The translations under genes were made by a program, and so were the position numbers. From an uncultured Reyranella sp. (GTDB lineage Bacteria > Pseudomonadota > Alphaproteobacteria > Reyranellales > Reyranellaceae), in assembly GCA_937915145.1 (NCBI GenBank), contig CALDNT010000188.1, forward strand, positions 1 to 51,984: a stretch of 51,984 nt of DNA, in the 5' to 3' direction. The notes under the pieces are model-generated. The model saw only the letters and a list, made by a program, of their open reading frames with translations, searched no databases and was not told where the DNA came from. Of this stretch, positions 36,666 to 45,700 are shown in pieces; position 1 is the stretch's first letter; the number at the start of each line of letters is the position of its first letter.

Positions 36666-36703
36666 CCGTTGACAGAACGAATGGCCTGTCCTAGGTGGAT
36701 TCC

Positions 36704-37024
36704 ATGAACCTCGACGACGCCGCCGCCCGCCTGGAAGCCTTGGGCAACCCGACCCGCCTCCGCATCTATCGCATCCTCGTGCGGGCCGGCGCGGAAGGCC
36801 TGTCTGTCGGGCGCCTGCAGGCCAAGATCGACATCGCCGCCTCGACCCTGTCGCATCACCTGAAGTCACTGGTGGTCGTGGGGCTGGTGACGCAGACACG
36901 CGGCGGCACGACGCTGGTGTGCCATGCCAACTACGACATCATGCGCGACCTGCTGGGCTACATGGTCGAGGAATGCTGCGCCGAGGGAAGCTGCGCGCCG
37001 ATCGAGCTGCCCAAGGTGGCCTGA
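36704..37024 (+). CDS. arsR: ArsR-family metalloregulator (first gene of plus-strand ars operon)
   Basis: A 106-residue winged-helix repressor. The recognition region is AASTLSHHLKSLVVVGLV and the wing TQTRGGTTLVCHAN. The alpha-3 site used by plasmid ArsR (ELCVCDL) is absent; its place reads GLSVGRL. Instead a C-terminal cluster Cys91, Cys92 and Cys97 (EECCAEGSC) resembles the arsenite site of the Acidithiobacillus-type ArsR. ATG 36704 is preceded by AGGTGG. It would release the operator at 36652 on binding trivalent arsenic, controlling the four genes that follow and possibly nearby pstS. Confidence 0.88.
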   Translation: MNLDDAAARLEALGNPTRLRIYRILVRAGAEGLSVGRLQAKIDIAASTLSHHLKSLVVVGLVTQTRGGTTLVCHANYDIMRDLLGYMVEECCAEGSCAPIELPKVA

Positions 37025-37074
37025 GTTTTTTTGACCCAGTATTTCGATGATTCCGGAAGGACAGGAGTAGAAAG

Positions 37075-38427
37075 ATGCCCGACTCGATCGCCAGGACCAA
37101 GACCGTCGCCATTCTGGGTGCCGGCCCCGTCGGTCTCGCCGCCGCCGCCCATGTGCTGGAGCGTGGTCTCGAACCGGTCGTGCTCGAGGCCGGACCCACC
37201 GTCGGCCACGCCGTGCGCCAGTGGAGCCACGTGCAGGTCTTCTCGCCCTGGGAATACAACATCGACAAGGCTGCCGAGCGGCTGCTGGCCGAGACCGGCT
37301 GGAACAAGCCGCAACCCGACCACTATCCGACCGGCGCCGAACTGCTGGAGCAGTATCTCGAGCCGCTGGCTACACGGACAAGACTCAAGGACCGCATCCG
37401 CACCGCGAGCACGGTGACCAGCGTCGGGCGCGTGGGCTTTGACAAGGTGAAGACCAAGGGCCGCGAAGCCGCGCCGTTCGAGATTCGCTATCAGAATGGC
37501 AAGGGACCCGAGACGTTGCGCGCCGATGCCGTGATCGACGCCACCGGAACCTGGTTCTCGCCCAACCCGGCCGGCGCCAACGGCCTGCCGGCGATCGGCG
37601 AAAGCGAGGTGCAGGATCGCATCGCCTACGGCATGCCCGACGTATTGGGCCGCGACCGCGCGCGCTACGCCGGCCGCAGCGTCGCCGTGCTGGGCGGAGG
37701 ACACTCCGCGATCGGCACGCTGATCGATCTCGCCAAACTCAAGGACGAAGCGCCGACCACGGAGATCGTCTGGCTACTGCGCGGTGAGAATCCGGAGAAG
37801 TCCTTCGGCGGCGGTGCCGCCGACCAGCTTGCCGCGCGCGGCGCCCTGGGCAGCGCCTTCGGAGCCCTCGTGGCGGCCGGCAAGATCAGGAGCGAGACCG
37901 GGTTCCGGGTCTCGCACGTCAGCCGCGATGGCGAGCACCTGCGCATCGGCGGCGGCTCGGCCTGCTGCGGCCGCTATGTCACCGTAAACGAGCTGGTTGT
38001 CTCGACCGGCTTCCGGCCTGACCTCGATTTCCTGCGCGAGGTCAGGCTGTCGCTTGATCCCTCGCTTGAATGCCCGCCCAGCCTAGCGCCGCTGATCGAT
38101 CCCAACCTGCACAGTTGCGGCACCGTGCGCCCGCACGGCGCGCGCGAACTGGCGCAGCCCGAACCTGGCTTCTACTTCGCCGGCATGAAGTCCTACGGCC
38201 GCGCGCCGACGTTCCTGATGCTGACCGGCTACGAACAGGTCCGCTCGATCGCCGCCGAGATCGCCGGCGACCATGAAGCGGCACGCCGCGTCGAACTGGT
38301 GTTGCCCGAGACCGGCGTGTGCAACGGCCCGGCGCCCTCAGCTTCGCCCGAGGCGGCGGCCTCGTCCTGCTGCGCACCCCAGGCCGAAACGACAGTCGCG
38401 CCGAAGAGCGGCGCCTGCTGCGGATGA
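37075..38427 (+). CDS. FAD/NAD(P)-binding oxidoreductase with cysteine-pair tail (arsenic-linked flavoprotein)
   Basis: A 450-residue two-dinucleotide-fold flavoprotein. The FAD motif is ILGAGPVGLAAAAHVLE (13-29), an ATG motif reads VIDATGTWFSP, and a second dinucleotide fold is VAVLGGGHSAIGTLIDLA. It resembles flavin monooxygenases and thioredoxin-reductase-like proteins found in ars operons (ArsO and, as I recall, ArsV types). Unusual are an internal Cys297-Cys298 pair and a C-terminal tail with Cys416, Cys432-Cys433 and Cys448-Cys449 (SSCCAP, GACCG), well suited to bind As(III). It is second in the arsR operon with AGGAG before its ATG. The precise substrate is unknown; oxidation of trivalent organic arsenic is my leading guess. 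Confidence 0.75.
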   Translation: MPDSIARTKTVAILGAGPVGLAAAAHVLERGLEPVVLEAGPTVGHAVRQWSHVQVFSPWEYNIDKAAERLLAETGWNKPQPDHYPTGAELLEQYLEPLATRTRLKDRIRTASTVTSVGRVGFDKVKTKGREAAPFEIRYQNGKGPETLRADAVIDATGTWFSPNPAGANGLPAIGESEVQDRIAYGMPDVLGRDRARYAGRSVAVLGGGHSAIGTLIDLAKLKDEAPTTEIVWLLRGENPEKSFGGGAADQLAARGALGSAFGALVAAGKIRSETGFRVSHVSRDGEHLRIGGGSACCGRYVTVNELVVSTGFRPDLDFLREVRLSLDPSLECPPSLAPLIDPNLHSCGTVRPHGARELAQPEPGFYFAGMKSYGRAPTFLMLTGYEQVRSIAAEIAGDHEAARRVELVLPETGVCNGPAPSASPEAAASSCCAPQAETTVAPKSGACCG

Positions 38428-39509
38428 GCGCCGCAGCACCGGCAATGCCGAAAGGGCCGCTCGGCGGCTCCTTCGCCTGGCAGGCCGAGGCCTTCCACGA
38501 CCACGCTTCCTGGGCGATGCAGGTGACGCCAGAGGACATCGCCGAGATCGAGGCCGCCGTGGCGGCGACCCGGGCGGCCGGTCTCGACATCCGCAAGATC
38601 GAGCGCGAGGACTTCCCGCTGCCCGGCCTCGCGCCAAGGCTGACCACGCTCCGGCAGCGCATCCTGGGCGAGCTGGGCTTCGGCTATGTCCGCGGCCTGC
38701 CCGTCGAGCGCTGGGATCCCGAGTTCCGCATGAGGGTCTATTGGGGACTCTCGCGCCACATCGGCGATCCGGTGCCACAGAACCGCAACGGCCACCTGAT
38801 CGGCCACGTGATCGACATCGGCACCTCCGTCGCCGACGTCAACAAGCGCATCACCCAGACCAATGCAGAGCTCTCGTTCCATGTCGATTCCTGCGACGTT
38901 GTGGCGTTGCTTTGCCTGGCGACGTCACAATCGGGCGGCGAGAGCGCGATCGTGAGTGGCGTCGCTGTCCACGACGAGATGATGCGCACCAGGCCTGACC
39001 TCTGCGCCGCCCTCTACGGACCTATCCCAATGGACCGCCGCGGCGAGGTGCCGGCCGGTGGGAACGGCTGGTACGAGATGCCGCTGTTCCACTGGAACCG
39101 CAATTCCTTCACCGGCTTCGCACCGGTGCGCCAGTATGTCGAATCGGTACGCCGCTTTCCCGACGCGCCGCCGCTCACGCCGATCCTCTCGGAGGCGCTC
39201 GATCTCTTCTACGAGCTCTGCGCCGATCCGCGCTTTTGCTTGATGATCCCGTTTCGGCCGGGCGACATCCAGTACATCCACAATCACGTCGTGTTCCACG
39301 CCCGCACGGCCTACATCGACCACCCGCCGCCCACGCCGAAGCGCCACCTGATGCGGCTGTGGCTGTCCGCTGCCGACGGCCGCGAGCTGCCACCGGCACT
39401 GCTGGCGAAGTGGCCGGTCGTCGAACGTGGCAAGTTGCGTGGTGGCGCCGTCATCGCTCCGGACCGCGAGTGGGTGGTGCCACTTGAGCCGGAGACGCCC
39501 GCCTATTGA
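38424..39509 (+). CDS. TauD/TfdA-type Fe(II)/2-oxoglutarate dioxygenase
   Basis: A 361-residue non-heme iron oxygenase. Iron ligands are His153 and Asp155 in FHVDSCD and His292 in VVFHARTAY; Arg311 in LMRLWLS fits the 2-oxoglutarate-binding arginine. The fold text GFGYVRGLPVERW and NNHVVFHAR-like block (here IHNHVVFHAR) is typical of TauD-like enzymes of the larger type. ATG 38424 overlaps the flavoprotein stop (ATGA), so the two are translationally coupled. A flavin monooxygenase and dioxygenase pair next to arsR is reminiscent of ArsV-ArsW, described for methylarsenite resistance as I remember it. Taurine or other sulfonate use seems less likely here. Confidence 0.8.
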   Translation: MSAAAPAMPKGPLGGSFAWQAEAFHDHASWAMQVTPEDIAEIEAAVAATRAAGLDIRKIEREDFPLPGLAPRLTTLRQRILGELGFGYVRGLPVERWDPEFRMRVYWGLSRHIGDPVPQNRNGHLIGHVIDIGTSVADVNKRITQTNAELSFHVDSCDVVALLCLATSQSGGESAIVSGVAVHDEMMRTRPDLCAALYGPIPMDRRGEVPAGGNGWYEMPLFHWNRNSFTGFAPVRQYVESVRRFPDAPPLTPILSEALDLFYELCADPRFCLMIPFRPGDIQYIHNHVVFHARTAYIDHPPPTPKRHLMRLWLSAADGRELPPALLAKWPVVERGKLRGGAVIAPDREWVVPLEPETPAY

Positions 39510-40732
39510 TGGGCAAATCCGTCGCCGCCACTTCGTCGACCACCAGCGGCAGCATCGTCGCCGTCGCGGCATTGATCGGCGTGTTCGCCACCACGCCCGG
39601 CCAGACCGTCGGCGTGTCTGCCTTCGTCGATCCGATCGCATCGGATCTCGGTCTTGGCCGCACGCATGTTCTGGTTCTCTACAGTGCAGGAACATTCCTC
39701 GGCATCCTGACGGCGCCGTTCGTCGGTCGGCTGATCGACCGGTTTGGGCCGCGCCGCCTGATCGTGCCGGCGGTCGCAGCCGTCGCCGCAGCCTGCGGCG
39801 TCATGAGTCTCGCCGGCGATGCCTGGTCGCTCGGTTTCGGCTTCCTCGTCCTGCGCGCCGCCGCCATCGCCGGCCTCAGCCTCGTCACCATGCAGATGGT
39901 CAATCTCTGGTTCGACCGCTTTCGCGGCCGCGTCACCGCGCTCGCCATGATGGGACTGGCGCTGGGCGGGCTCGTCATCCCGCCCCTGATCGAACCGATC
40001 ATTCAGGGTCCCGGTTGGCGCACCGCCTACATTGTGCAGGCGGCTGGCGTGCTCGCGATCATGCTGCCGGTGGGGCTGGCGTTCTATCGCAACAAGCCGG
40101 AGCAATATGGCGCTGCCCGCGATTTCGGTCGCGCATTAGCCGGCACCACTGCCATGCCGGCGATCGGCTTCACGCTGGCGCAAAGCCTCCGCACCAATGC
40201 GTTCTGGTACTTCAGCGCCCTCACCGTGTTATCAAACGGCGTCGGTACCGCGCTCATGCTCGATCATGTCCGCGCCATGGCTGAGGCTGGCGTCGCGCGC
40301 GACAGCGCCATCCATCTGCTGGGCGCGATGACGACAGTGCAGGCGATTGCCACGCTGTGCAGCGGCTCACTCATCGACCGCTTCGGAGCGCGCCCGGTCG
40401 GCCTCCTCGGTCTCGGCCTCCTCGGCTTTTCCGTCACCTGCCTGTGGATCAACCCTTTGCTCGCCGGTGGCCTTGCCTACGCCATGACACTAGGCGCCAT
40501 GATCGGCACGCTGCAGATCGTCTATTCGGCCGGGCTTGCGGAGTCTTTCGGCCTCACGCACCTCGGCACTATCCGCGGCACCCTGTTCGTGGTCGGCGTT
40601 TCCGGCGCGGCCGCAGGACCGCTGGCGTTCCTGTGGTCACCGGTGGCGGCCTACGCGATTTTTCTTGGGATCGCCGCCGTTGCTGCCACACTCGGTCTCG
40701 TCGGCATGCGGTTCGGGGCCAAAGGGACGTGA
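39509..40732 (+). CDS. MFS transporter 1 of the plus-strand ars operon
   Basis: A 407-residue twelve-TM transporter. Motif A after TM2 reads GRLIDRFGPRRLIVP, and the repeat in the second half is GSLIDRFGARPVGLLG. The start shares one base with the dioxygenase stop (TGATG), and its end overlaps the next MFS gene by four bases. It resembles monocarboxylate or organic-anion MFS proteins rather than ArsJ or ArsP. Context suggests export of the oxidised arsenic product, but import of the substrate is equally possible. Confidence 0.78.
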   Translation: MGKSVAATSSTTSGSIVAVAALIGVFATTPGQTVGVSAFVDPIASDLGLGRTHVLVLYSAGTFLGILTAPFVGRLIDRFGPRRLIVPAVAAVAAACGVMSLAGDAWSLGFGFLVLRAAAIAGLSLVTMQMVNLWFDRFRGRVTALAMMGLALGGLVIPPLIEPIIQGPGWRTAYIVQAAGVLAIMLPVGLAFYRNKPEQYGAARDFGRALAGTTAMPAIGFTLAQSLRTNAFWYFSALTVLSNGVGTALMLDHVRAMAEAGVARDSAIHLLGAMTTVQAIATLCSGSLIDRFGARPVGLLGLGLLGFSVTCLWINPLLAGGLAYAMTLGAMIGTLQIVYSAGLAESFGLTHLGTIRGTLFVVGVSGAAAGPLAFLWSPVAAYAIFLGIAAVAATLGLVGMRFGAKGT

Positions 40733-41997
40733 CGGGGACAAGCGGAATACAGTCGGGGGCGAAACTCGTCGCGGTCGTCTGTACGGCGCAGATCTTCGTG
40801 CAGATCGGCGCCGGCTTCTGGCCCGCATTGCTGCCGCAGATGATGCAGCTCTGGCAGCTTACCAATAGTGAAGCCGGCTGGATTACCGCGATATTCTTCG
40901 GTGCCTATATGGTCTCGGTGCCAGTGCTCGTGACGCTCACCGACCGCGTCGACGCCAAGCGCATCTATCTATTCGGTGTCGCCTGCACCGTGGCTGGCCA
41001 TCTCCTGTTCGGCCTCTACGCCGACGGCTTCTGGTCGGCTTTTGCCACGCGCGCGCTCGCCGGCGTCGGCTGGGCGGGTACCTACATGACCGGGCTGAAA
41101 CTACTCGCCGACCAGGTCGATTCGAAGATGATGTCCCGCGCCGTCACGGGACACGCCGCCAGCATCGGCATCTCCGGCGCCGTCTCCTTCCTGCTGGGCG
41201 ACGTGCTGGCGGAGCATTTCGGCTGGCGCACGGCCTTCACCATCTCCGCCAGCACGGCCTTCGTCGCCTGGCTGATGGTGGCGCTTGTCGTGCCATGGCG
41301 CGCGGCACCTCCTCCGCGGGCGAAAGGCCCGATGGGAAAAGAGGGGGCCGGACAGCAGCCCGCGTTGTTCGATTTCCGTCCCGTGGTGCGCAACACGTCG
41401 GCTTTTGCCTATTCCGTCGTCTATTGCGTGCATACGCTCGAAATGAGCGCGCTGCGCGGTTGGGGCGTGGCCTTCCTCGCCTTCGTGGCGGGCTACACCG
41501 GCCTCGCCGACGAGACCCTGTCGCCGGCACTGGTCGTCACGCTGCTGGCGCTGCTCGGCACTGCCACAAGTATCGTGGGCAACGAAGCCTCGATCCGCTT
41601 CGGCCGCCGGCGTCTGGTTGCCACGGCGATGATCCTGTCGATCCTGTTCGCAGCCGTCATCGGCTTCCTCGGATCCATCAACTACTGGCTCGCCGTGGTG
41701 CTGCTGATCGCCTACGGCATGGTGGTGTGGCTGGATTCGTCGTCGGTGACGGCCGGTGCGGCCGGCAATGCCGAGCCGTCGCGGCGCGGCGCCACGCTCG
41801 CGGTCCACTCGACCCTGGGCTACGCAGGCGGCTTCGTCGGACCTCTGGTCGTCGGCTGGACGCTCGATCTTGCCGGCGGCATGTCGCCGATGGCCTGGGG
41901 CCTCGCCTTCCTCGTCGTGGCGCTGCTGATGCTTCTGGCGCTGGGCGCGTTTCTCATGCTGCGGCCGCGCGAACTTGAGGGCGACCGAGGCCGCTGA
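40729..41997 (+). CDS. MFS transporter 2 of the plus-strand ars operon
   Basis: A 422-residue twelve-TM transporter from GTG 40729, which overlaps the previous stop (GTGA) and has AAAGGGA just upstream. It begins GAKLVAVVCTAQIFVQIGAGFWPALLP and has LTDRVDAKRIYLFG after TM2 and NEASIRFGRRRLVATAM in the second half. It is not a close duplicate of its neighbour. The long central loop (about 190-215) is Pro/Gly-rich. Two unlike MFS genes in one operon may form an import-export pair or serve two products. It converges with the CusF-like gene, 8 bp apart. Confidence 0.78.
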   Translation: MTGTSGIQSGAKLVAVVCTAQIFVQIGAGFWPALLPQMMQLWQLTNSEAGWITAIFFGAYMVSVPVLVTLTDRVDAKRIYLFGVACTVAGHLLFGLYADGFWSAFATRALAGVGWAGTYMTGLKLLADQVDSKMMSRAVTGHAASIGISGAVSFLLGDVLAEHFGWRTAFTISASTAFVAWLMVALVVPWRAAPPPRAKGPMGKEGAGQQPALFDFRPVVRNTSAFAYSVVYCVHTLEMSALRGWGVAFLAFVAGYTGLADETLSPALVVTLLALLGTATSIVGNEASIRFGRRRLVATAMILSILFAAVIGFLGSINYWLAVVLLIAYGMVVWLDSSSVTAGAAGNAEPSRRGATLAVHSTLGYAGGFVGPLVVGWTLDLAGGMSPMAWGLAFLVVALLMLLALGAFLMLRPRELEGDRGR

Positions 41998-42005
41998 GGG
42001 TCCCC

Positions 42006-42377
42006 TCAGTTACTGTTCACGATGCGCTTGACGATGAAAGCCCGGCCTTCGCGTTCGACCTCAAAGCGCACTTTGTCGCCGGGCGTGAGGCCGGTCAGCA
42101 CCGTGGCATCCTGGACAGCAAAATTCCGGGTGCCGCCCTCCAGCAGGAGCTGCGGGATCGGTGAATAGTCTAGGGTGATCTTGCCGGCGATGCTGTCGAC
42201 GGCGACGACGCGACCAGCCGCGAGCGGCATACTTGCTGCCGGCTGCACTGAACCGGCCATTTCGTCATCATAGGAATAGGGCCAAGGGTCGGCCATCGTT
42301 TCTGCTACTGCGACAGACCCGGCCAAGCCGATCGTCGCAGCCAACGTGAGTATTCCGAAAGTCGCTTTAAGGGGCAT
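42006..42377 (-). CDS. CusF-like periplasmic protein lacking the copper ligands
   Basis: A 123-residue exported protein from ATG 42377, which has GGAGAG six bases upstream (the ATG at 42383 is too close). Signal peptide residues 1-26 end at AVAETM. The core GRVVAVDSIAGKITLDYSPIPQLL and TGLTPGDKVRFEVEREGRAFIVKRI matches the CusF OB-fold. The segment that should carry the copper-binding Trp-x-x-Met-x-Met is replaced by LEGGTRNFAVQ, so copper binding as in CusF is unlikely. It may be the last gene of the minus-strand ars unit (141 bp after arsJ). Confidence 0.75.
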   Translation of the reverse strand: MPLKATFGILTLAATIGLAGSVAVAETMADPWPYSYDDEMAGSVQPAASMPLAAGRVVAVDSIAGKITLDYSPIPQLLLEGGTRNFAVQDATVLTGLTPGDKVRFEVEREGRAFIVKRIVNSN

Positions 42378-42518
42378 TGTCATCTCTCCGTAACCCCATT
42401 TGGGAACTCCCGGGCCGATTGCCAGAGGTTTCAGGAGAGTGACCGCTGCGCCTTCCCTCACATTCTCGGGAGCACGCGATGACTTGAGAGGCGGCGACGG
42501 TGGCCGTCGAGATGCCGG

Positions 42519-43757
42519 TTACGCCACCTGCTTGGTGTCGTTGATCCCGGCGTGGACGGGCAGCAGGAACGTGATCGCCCAGCAGATCGCCAGCATGATC
42601 GTGGATCCCACGAGACAGGCCGCAATGCCGCCGAACTGATAGAGGGCGCCGGAGAGAAGGATGCCGAGCAAGCGGCCGGTCGCGTTGGCGGCGTAGTAGA
42701 AGCCGACATCCTCGGCGGCCTTTTCGGAGCCCGCATAGGCGAGGATCAGATAGGAGTGCAGCGAGGAGTTGACGGCGAACGGCAGGCCAAAGAGCGCAAG
42801 GCCCAGGACCACCACGATGTCGGGACGCCAGAGGTCCGGGCTCTGCAGGAGCAGCACGAGCACCAGCGGGATAGCGACGAGGAGGCCGGCCCAGAGCCGC
42901 GAATTCGGCACCTCGCGACTGAGCCCGTCGGCACTGCGGGCGACCAGGGCAGGCGCAAACGCCTGGATACCGCCATAGGCGATCGTCCAGGCCGCCAGGA
43001 AGGCGCCGACTTCGACGAAACGCCAGCCGGCGGCATAGAGAAAGACTGGCAAGCCGACGACGAACCAGACATCGCGTGCGCCGAACATGAACACTCGCGC
43101 CGCGGCCAGGAGATTGACGCCGCGCGACTTGGAGAACAGTTCGCGCATCGTCCTGGAAGACTTTGCCTTGCCGAGTTGGCGGGGCAGCAGCAGCAGGCCC
43201 GCCACCAGAACGACGCCAATCAGGGTAGCCATCAGCCAGAGTGCCGGAATGAAGCCCGTCGCGTCGAGCAGCAGACCGCCGACGAAGAAGCCCACGCCCT
43301 TCATCGCGTTCTTCGAGCCGGTGAACCAGGCCACCCACTTGAAGAGCTGGCCCGAACCGTCGGCCGCCGCGGCCTTGATGGCCGACTTCGAAGCCGTCTT
43401 GGTAAAATCCTTGGCCAGACCGGCGATGCCCTGCGCGGCGACGACCCAGGCAACGGACGCAGCCGCGGTCCAGGCCGGGTCGAGGGCCGACAACATGACG
43501 AGCCCGAGGATCTGGAGAAACTGGCCGACCGCCAGCATGCGCGGAATGCCGAAGCGCGTCGCCAGCCAGCCGCCGGCAAGGTTGGCGACGATGCCGGCGA
43601 ACTCATAGAGCAGGAACAGGAAAGCCAGGGTGAACGGCGAGTACCCGAGCTTGAAGAAGTGCAGCAGCACGAGCATCCGCAAGGCGCCGTCCACCAGGGT
43701 GAAGCCCCAGTAGGACGCCGTGACAATGAGATAGTCGCGCGCCGCCGGCGTCATCAC
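42519..43757 (-). CDS. arsJ: Organoarsenical efflux permease ArsJ
   Basis: A 412-residue MFS protein. The text [43 protein letters not shown] and [18 protein letters not shown] is typical of ArsJ. With a dedicated GAPDH, ArsJ exports 1-arseno-3-phosphoglycerate, which then breaks down outside to arsenate; this is an established route for arsenate resistance without reduction. Its start overlaps the end of the GAPDH gene (ATGA). Confidence 0.93.
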   Translation of the reverse strand: MMTPAARDYLIVTASYWGFTLVDGALRMLVLLHFFKLGYSPFTLAFLFLLYEFAGIVANLAGGWLATRFGIPRMLAVGQFLQILGLVMLSALDPAWTAAASVAWVVAAQGIAGLAKDFTKTASKSAIKAAAADGSGQLFKWVAWFTGSKNAMKGVGFFVGGLLLDATGFIPALWLMATLIGVVLVAGLLLLPRQLGKAKSSRTMRELFSKSRGVNLLAAARVFMFGARDVWFVVGLPVFLYAAGWRFVEVGAFLAAWTIAYGGIQAFAPALVARSADGLSREVPNSRLWAGLLVAIPLVLVLLLQSPDLWRPDIVVVLGLALFGLPFAVNSSLHSYLILAYAGSEKAAEDVGFYYAANATGRLLGILLSGALYQFGGIAACLVGSTIMLAICWAITFLLPVHAGINDTKQVA

Positions 43758-44797
43758 GCACCCGCTTCGATCACCATGTTGGCGAGATCCACCATCCGGC
43801 AGACATAGCCCATCTCGTTATCGTACCACGCGTAGACTTTCAGCAGTGTGCCATCCGTCACCATGGTGCTCGGCGCGTCAATGATCGAGCTTCGCGTGTC
43901 GTTGCAGTAGTCGGCCGACACCAGGGGCCGTGTCTCGTAGCCCAGGATCCCGGCCAGAGAGCCCTCGGCCGCGGCGGCGAAGAGGCCATTGACCTCGGCC
44001 TCGGTTGTCGGACGCTTGAGCTCGAAGACGCAGTCGGTGAGGCTGGCGTTGAGCACCGGAGCGCGCACGGCGTGGCCATTCAGCTTGCCCTTGAGCTCCG
44101 GATAGATCAGCGCGATGGCCGTGGCGCTGCCGGTCGTCGTCGGCTGGAGCGAGAGCATGGCCGACCGTGCCCGGCGCAGGTCCTTGTGCGGCGAATCGAC
44201 GACGACGTTCGTATTGGTCGGATCATGAATGGTGGTGATCTGGCCATGCCTGATCCCAATGGCCTCCTGGATCACCTTGACCACCGGCGCCAGGCAATTG
44301 GTGGTACAGGACGCCGCCGTCAGCAGGCGATGACGCCCGGGATCGTACTGCCGGTCATTGACTCCGACGACGATGTTGAGCGCGCGGTCGTCCTTGACCG
44401 GAGCCGCGACGATGACGCGCTTCACGCCGCGGTCGAAGTAGGTCTGCAGCTGCTCGGGTTTCAGGAACTTGCCGGTGCACTCAAGAACGATGTCGCAGCC
44501 GAGATCCCCCCATGGGACATCGGACGGCACGGACTCGGAACTGAAGCCGAGATACTTGCCGCCAACCGCAATGCCTTTTTCACCGTCGACCTCGAAGGAA
44601 GTCCGCCAGGGCCCATGGATACTGTCGAATTCGAGAAGGTGCGCAGCCGTCGCGGCGCCGCCCCTGATTTCGTTCAGGTGCACGACCTCGAGGCGATTGC
44701 CGGCGCGGGGATCGTCCGTTGTCCGGTACACGCAGCCCAACGCCGCGCGAAGCGCCAATCGGCCCATCCGGCCCATGCCGTTGATGCCAACCCTCAT
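43754..44797 (-). CDS. gapdh: Glyceraldehyde-3-phosphate dehydrogenase, ars-linked
   Basis: A 347-residue GAPDH. The NAD fold starts [17 protein letters not shown], the catalytic cysteine is Cys164 in [11 protein letters not shown] and the base His191 in [10 protein letters not shown]; the C-terminus has [16 protein letters not shown]. The insertion after [23 protein letters not shown] is typical of the ars-operon branch. It would use arsenate in place of phosphate to form 1-arseno-3-phosphoglycerate, exported by ArsJ. ATG 44797 is preceded by GGAGAA. It starts 11 bp after the arsR-arsC stop. Confidence 0.93.
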   Translation of the reverse strand: MRVGINGMGRMGRLALRAALGCVYRTTDDPRAGNRLEVVHLNEIRGGAATAAHLLEFDSIHGPWRTSFEVDGEKGIAVGGKYLGFSSESVPSDVPWGDLGCDIVLECTGKFLKPEQLQTYFDRGVKRVIVAAPVKDDRALNIVVGVNDRQYDPGRHRLLTAASCTTNCLAPVVKVIQEAIGIRHGQITTIHDPTNTNVVVDSPHKDLRRARSAMLSLQPTTTGSATAIALIYPELKGKLNGHAVRAPVLNASLTDCVFELKRPTTEAEVNGLFAAAAEGSLAGILGYETRPLVSADYCNDTRSSIIDAPSTMVTDGTLLKVYAWYDNEMGYVCRMVDLANMVIEAGA

Positions 44798-44808
44798 GTC
44801 ATTCTCCG

Positions 44809-45660
44809 CTACGCCGACGCCATGGTGCTGTCGCCCAGTTCGTCGAGGCGCTTCCTGAGTGCCATCCGATCGAGCGAGGCGTAGGGCAGGTTGATGAAGA
44901 TCTCGAGCCGCCGGCGGATCATCCCGTAGAGTTCGTTGATCATCGTGGCGCGTTCGATCGCCGTTCCGGAGAATTTGGCCGGGTCGGGAAGAGGCCACGC
45001 GGCCGTGACGGGCTTCTCGCCGAAATCCGGGCACCGCTGGCCCTGGAGTGTGTCGCAGAGTGTGATCACGAAATCCATCCGGGGTGCATTGGGCCCGGCA
45101 AAGTCGTTCCACGACTTACACCGCAGCCTGGAGACGTCGTGACCGAGTGTGTTCAATTTCTCGATCACCTCCGCCATGGGGCCCTGCGCCGGCTCAGAGC
45201 CTGCAGAGTAGGCGTTGAACTTTCCCTTCCCGATCTGGTTGAGGATGACCTCGGCCATTTGCGAGCGGGCGGAATTGTGCGTGCACAGGAACAGGACGTT
45301 GAATGCGGGTGTCATACTTTCATCCTCCAGCGTTTCCTCAGGCAGCAGCCGCGCCAGGTCTCCACACAACTCGGGTCGCCCCGAACAACAGGTCTCGGTC
45401 AGAAAACTGAAAAGCGCGCGCAGCCCGGCGATACGCACCGCGTATATGACGTGCCGTCCCTGGCGGGTGGACTGCAACAGACCCGCCTGTTCGAGCGCCG
45501 ACAGATGGAATGACAGTGTCGATGGCGCCTGCCGCAGCTTGGCGGCAAGATCGCCGGCCGCCATGCCGGAAGCACCCCTGGTCGCCAGCAGCCGCATGAG
45601 TCCTAGACGCGTCTCCTGCGAGAGCGCCGCAAACCCGAGGGCCGCATCCGTTGCTTCCAT
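44809..45660 (-). CDS. arsC: ArsR-ArsC fusion: As(III) sensor plus arsenate reductase
   Basis: A 283-residue two-domain protein. Residues 1-105 are an ArsR winged helix ([18 protein letters not shown]) with Cys91-Cys92 and Cys99 ([10 protein letters not shown]). Residues 119-270 are a low-molecular-weight phosphatase-type ArsC with P-loop CTHNSAR (Cys126-Arg132) and the redox pair Cys202 and Cys210 ([11 protein letters not shown]). It reduces arsenate to arsenite for Acr3. An internal ATG at codon 116 (45315) has a perfect GGAGG eight bases upstream, so a free ArsC may also be made. Confidence 0.9.
   Translation of the reverse strand: MEATDAALGFAALSQETRLGLMRLLATRGASGMAAGDLAAKLRQAPSTLSFHLSALEQAGLLQSTRQGRHVIYAVRIAGLRALFSFLTETCCSGRPELCGDLARLLPEETLEDESMTPAFNVLFLCTHNSARSQMAEVILNQIGKGKFNAYSAGSEPAQGPMAEVIEKLNTLGHDVSRLRCKSWNDFAGPNAPRMDFVITLCDTLQGQRCPDFGEKPVTAAWPLPDPAKFSGTAIERATMINELYGMIRRRLEIFINLPYASLDRMALRKRLDELGDSTMASA
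45315..45328 (-). promoter_or_regulatory. Internal ribosome-binding site and start for stand-alone ArsC
   Basis: On the minus strand GGAGG (45328-45324) is followed after 8 bases by ATG (45315-45313), in frame, exactly at the junction of the ArsR and ArsC domains ([11 protein letters not shown]). Confidence 0.6.
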
Positions 45661-45700
45661 TCTTCTGGAATAGTCCAACGGTATGACAGGGCCGTTACAA

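Noticed and set aside
41994-42009. CTGAGGG/CCCTCAG between convergent MFS and CusF-like genes as terminator
   Set aside because: The loop would be only two bases and no T-tract follows on either strand.
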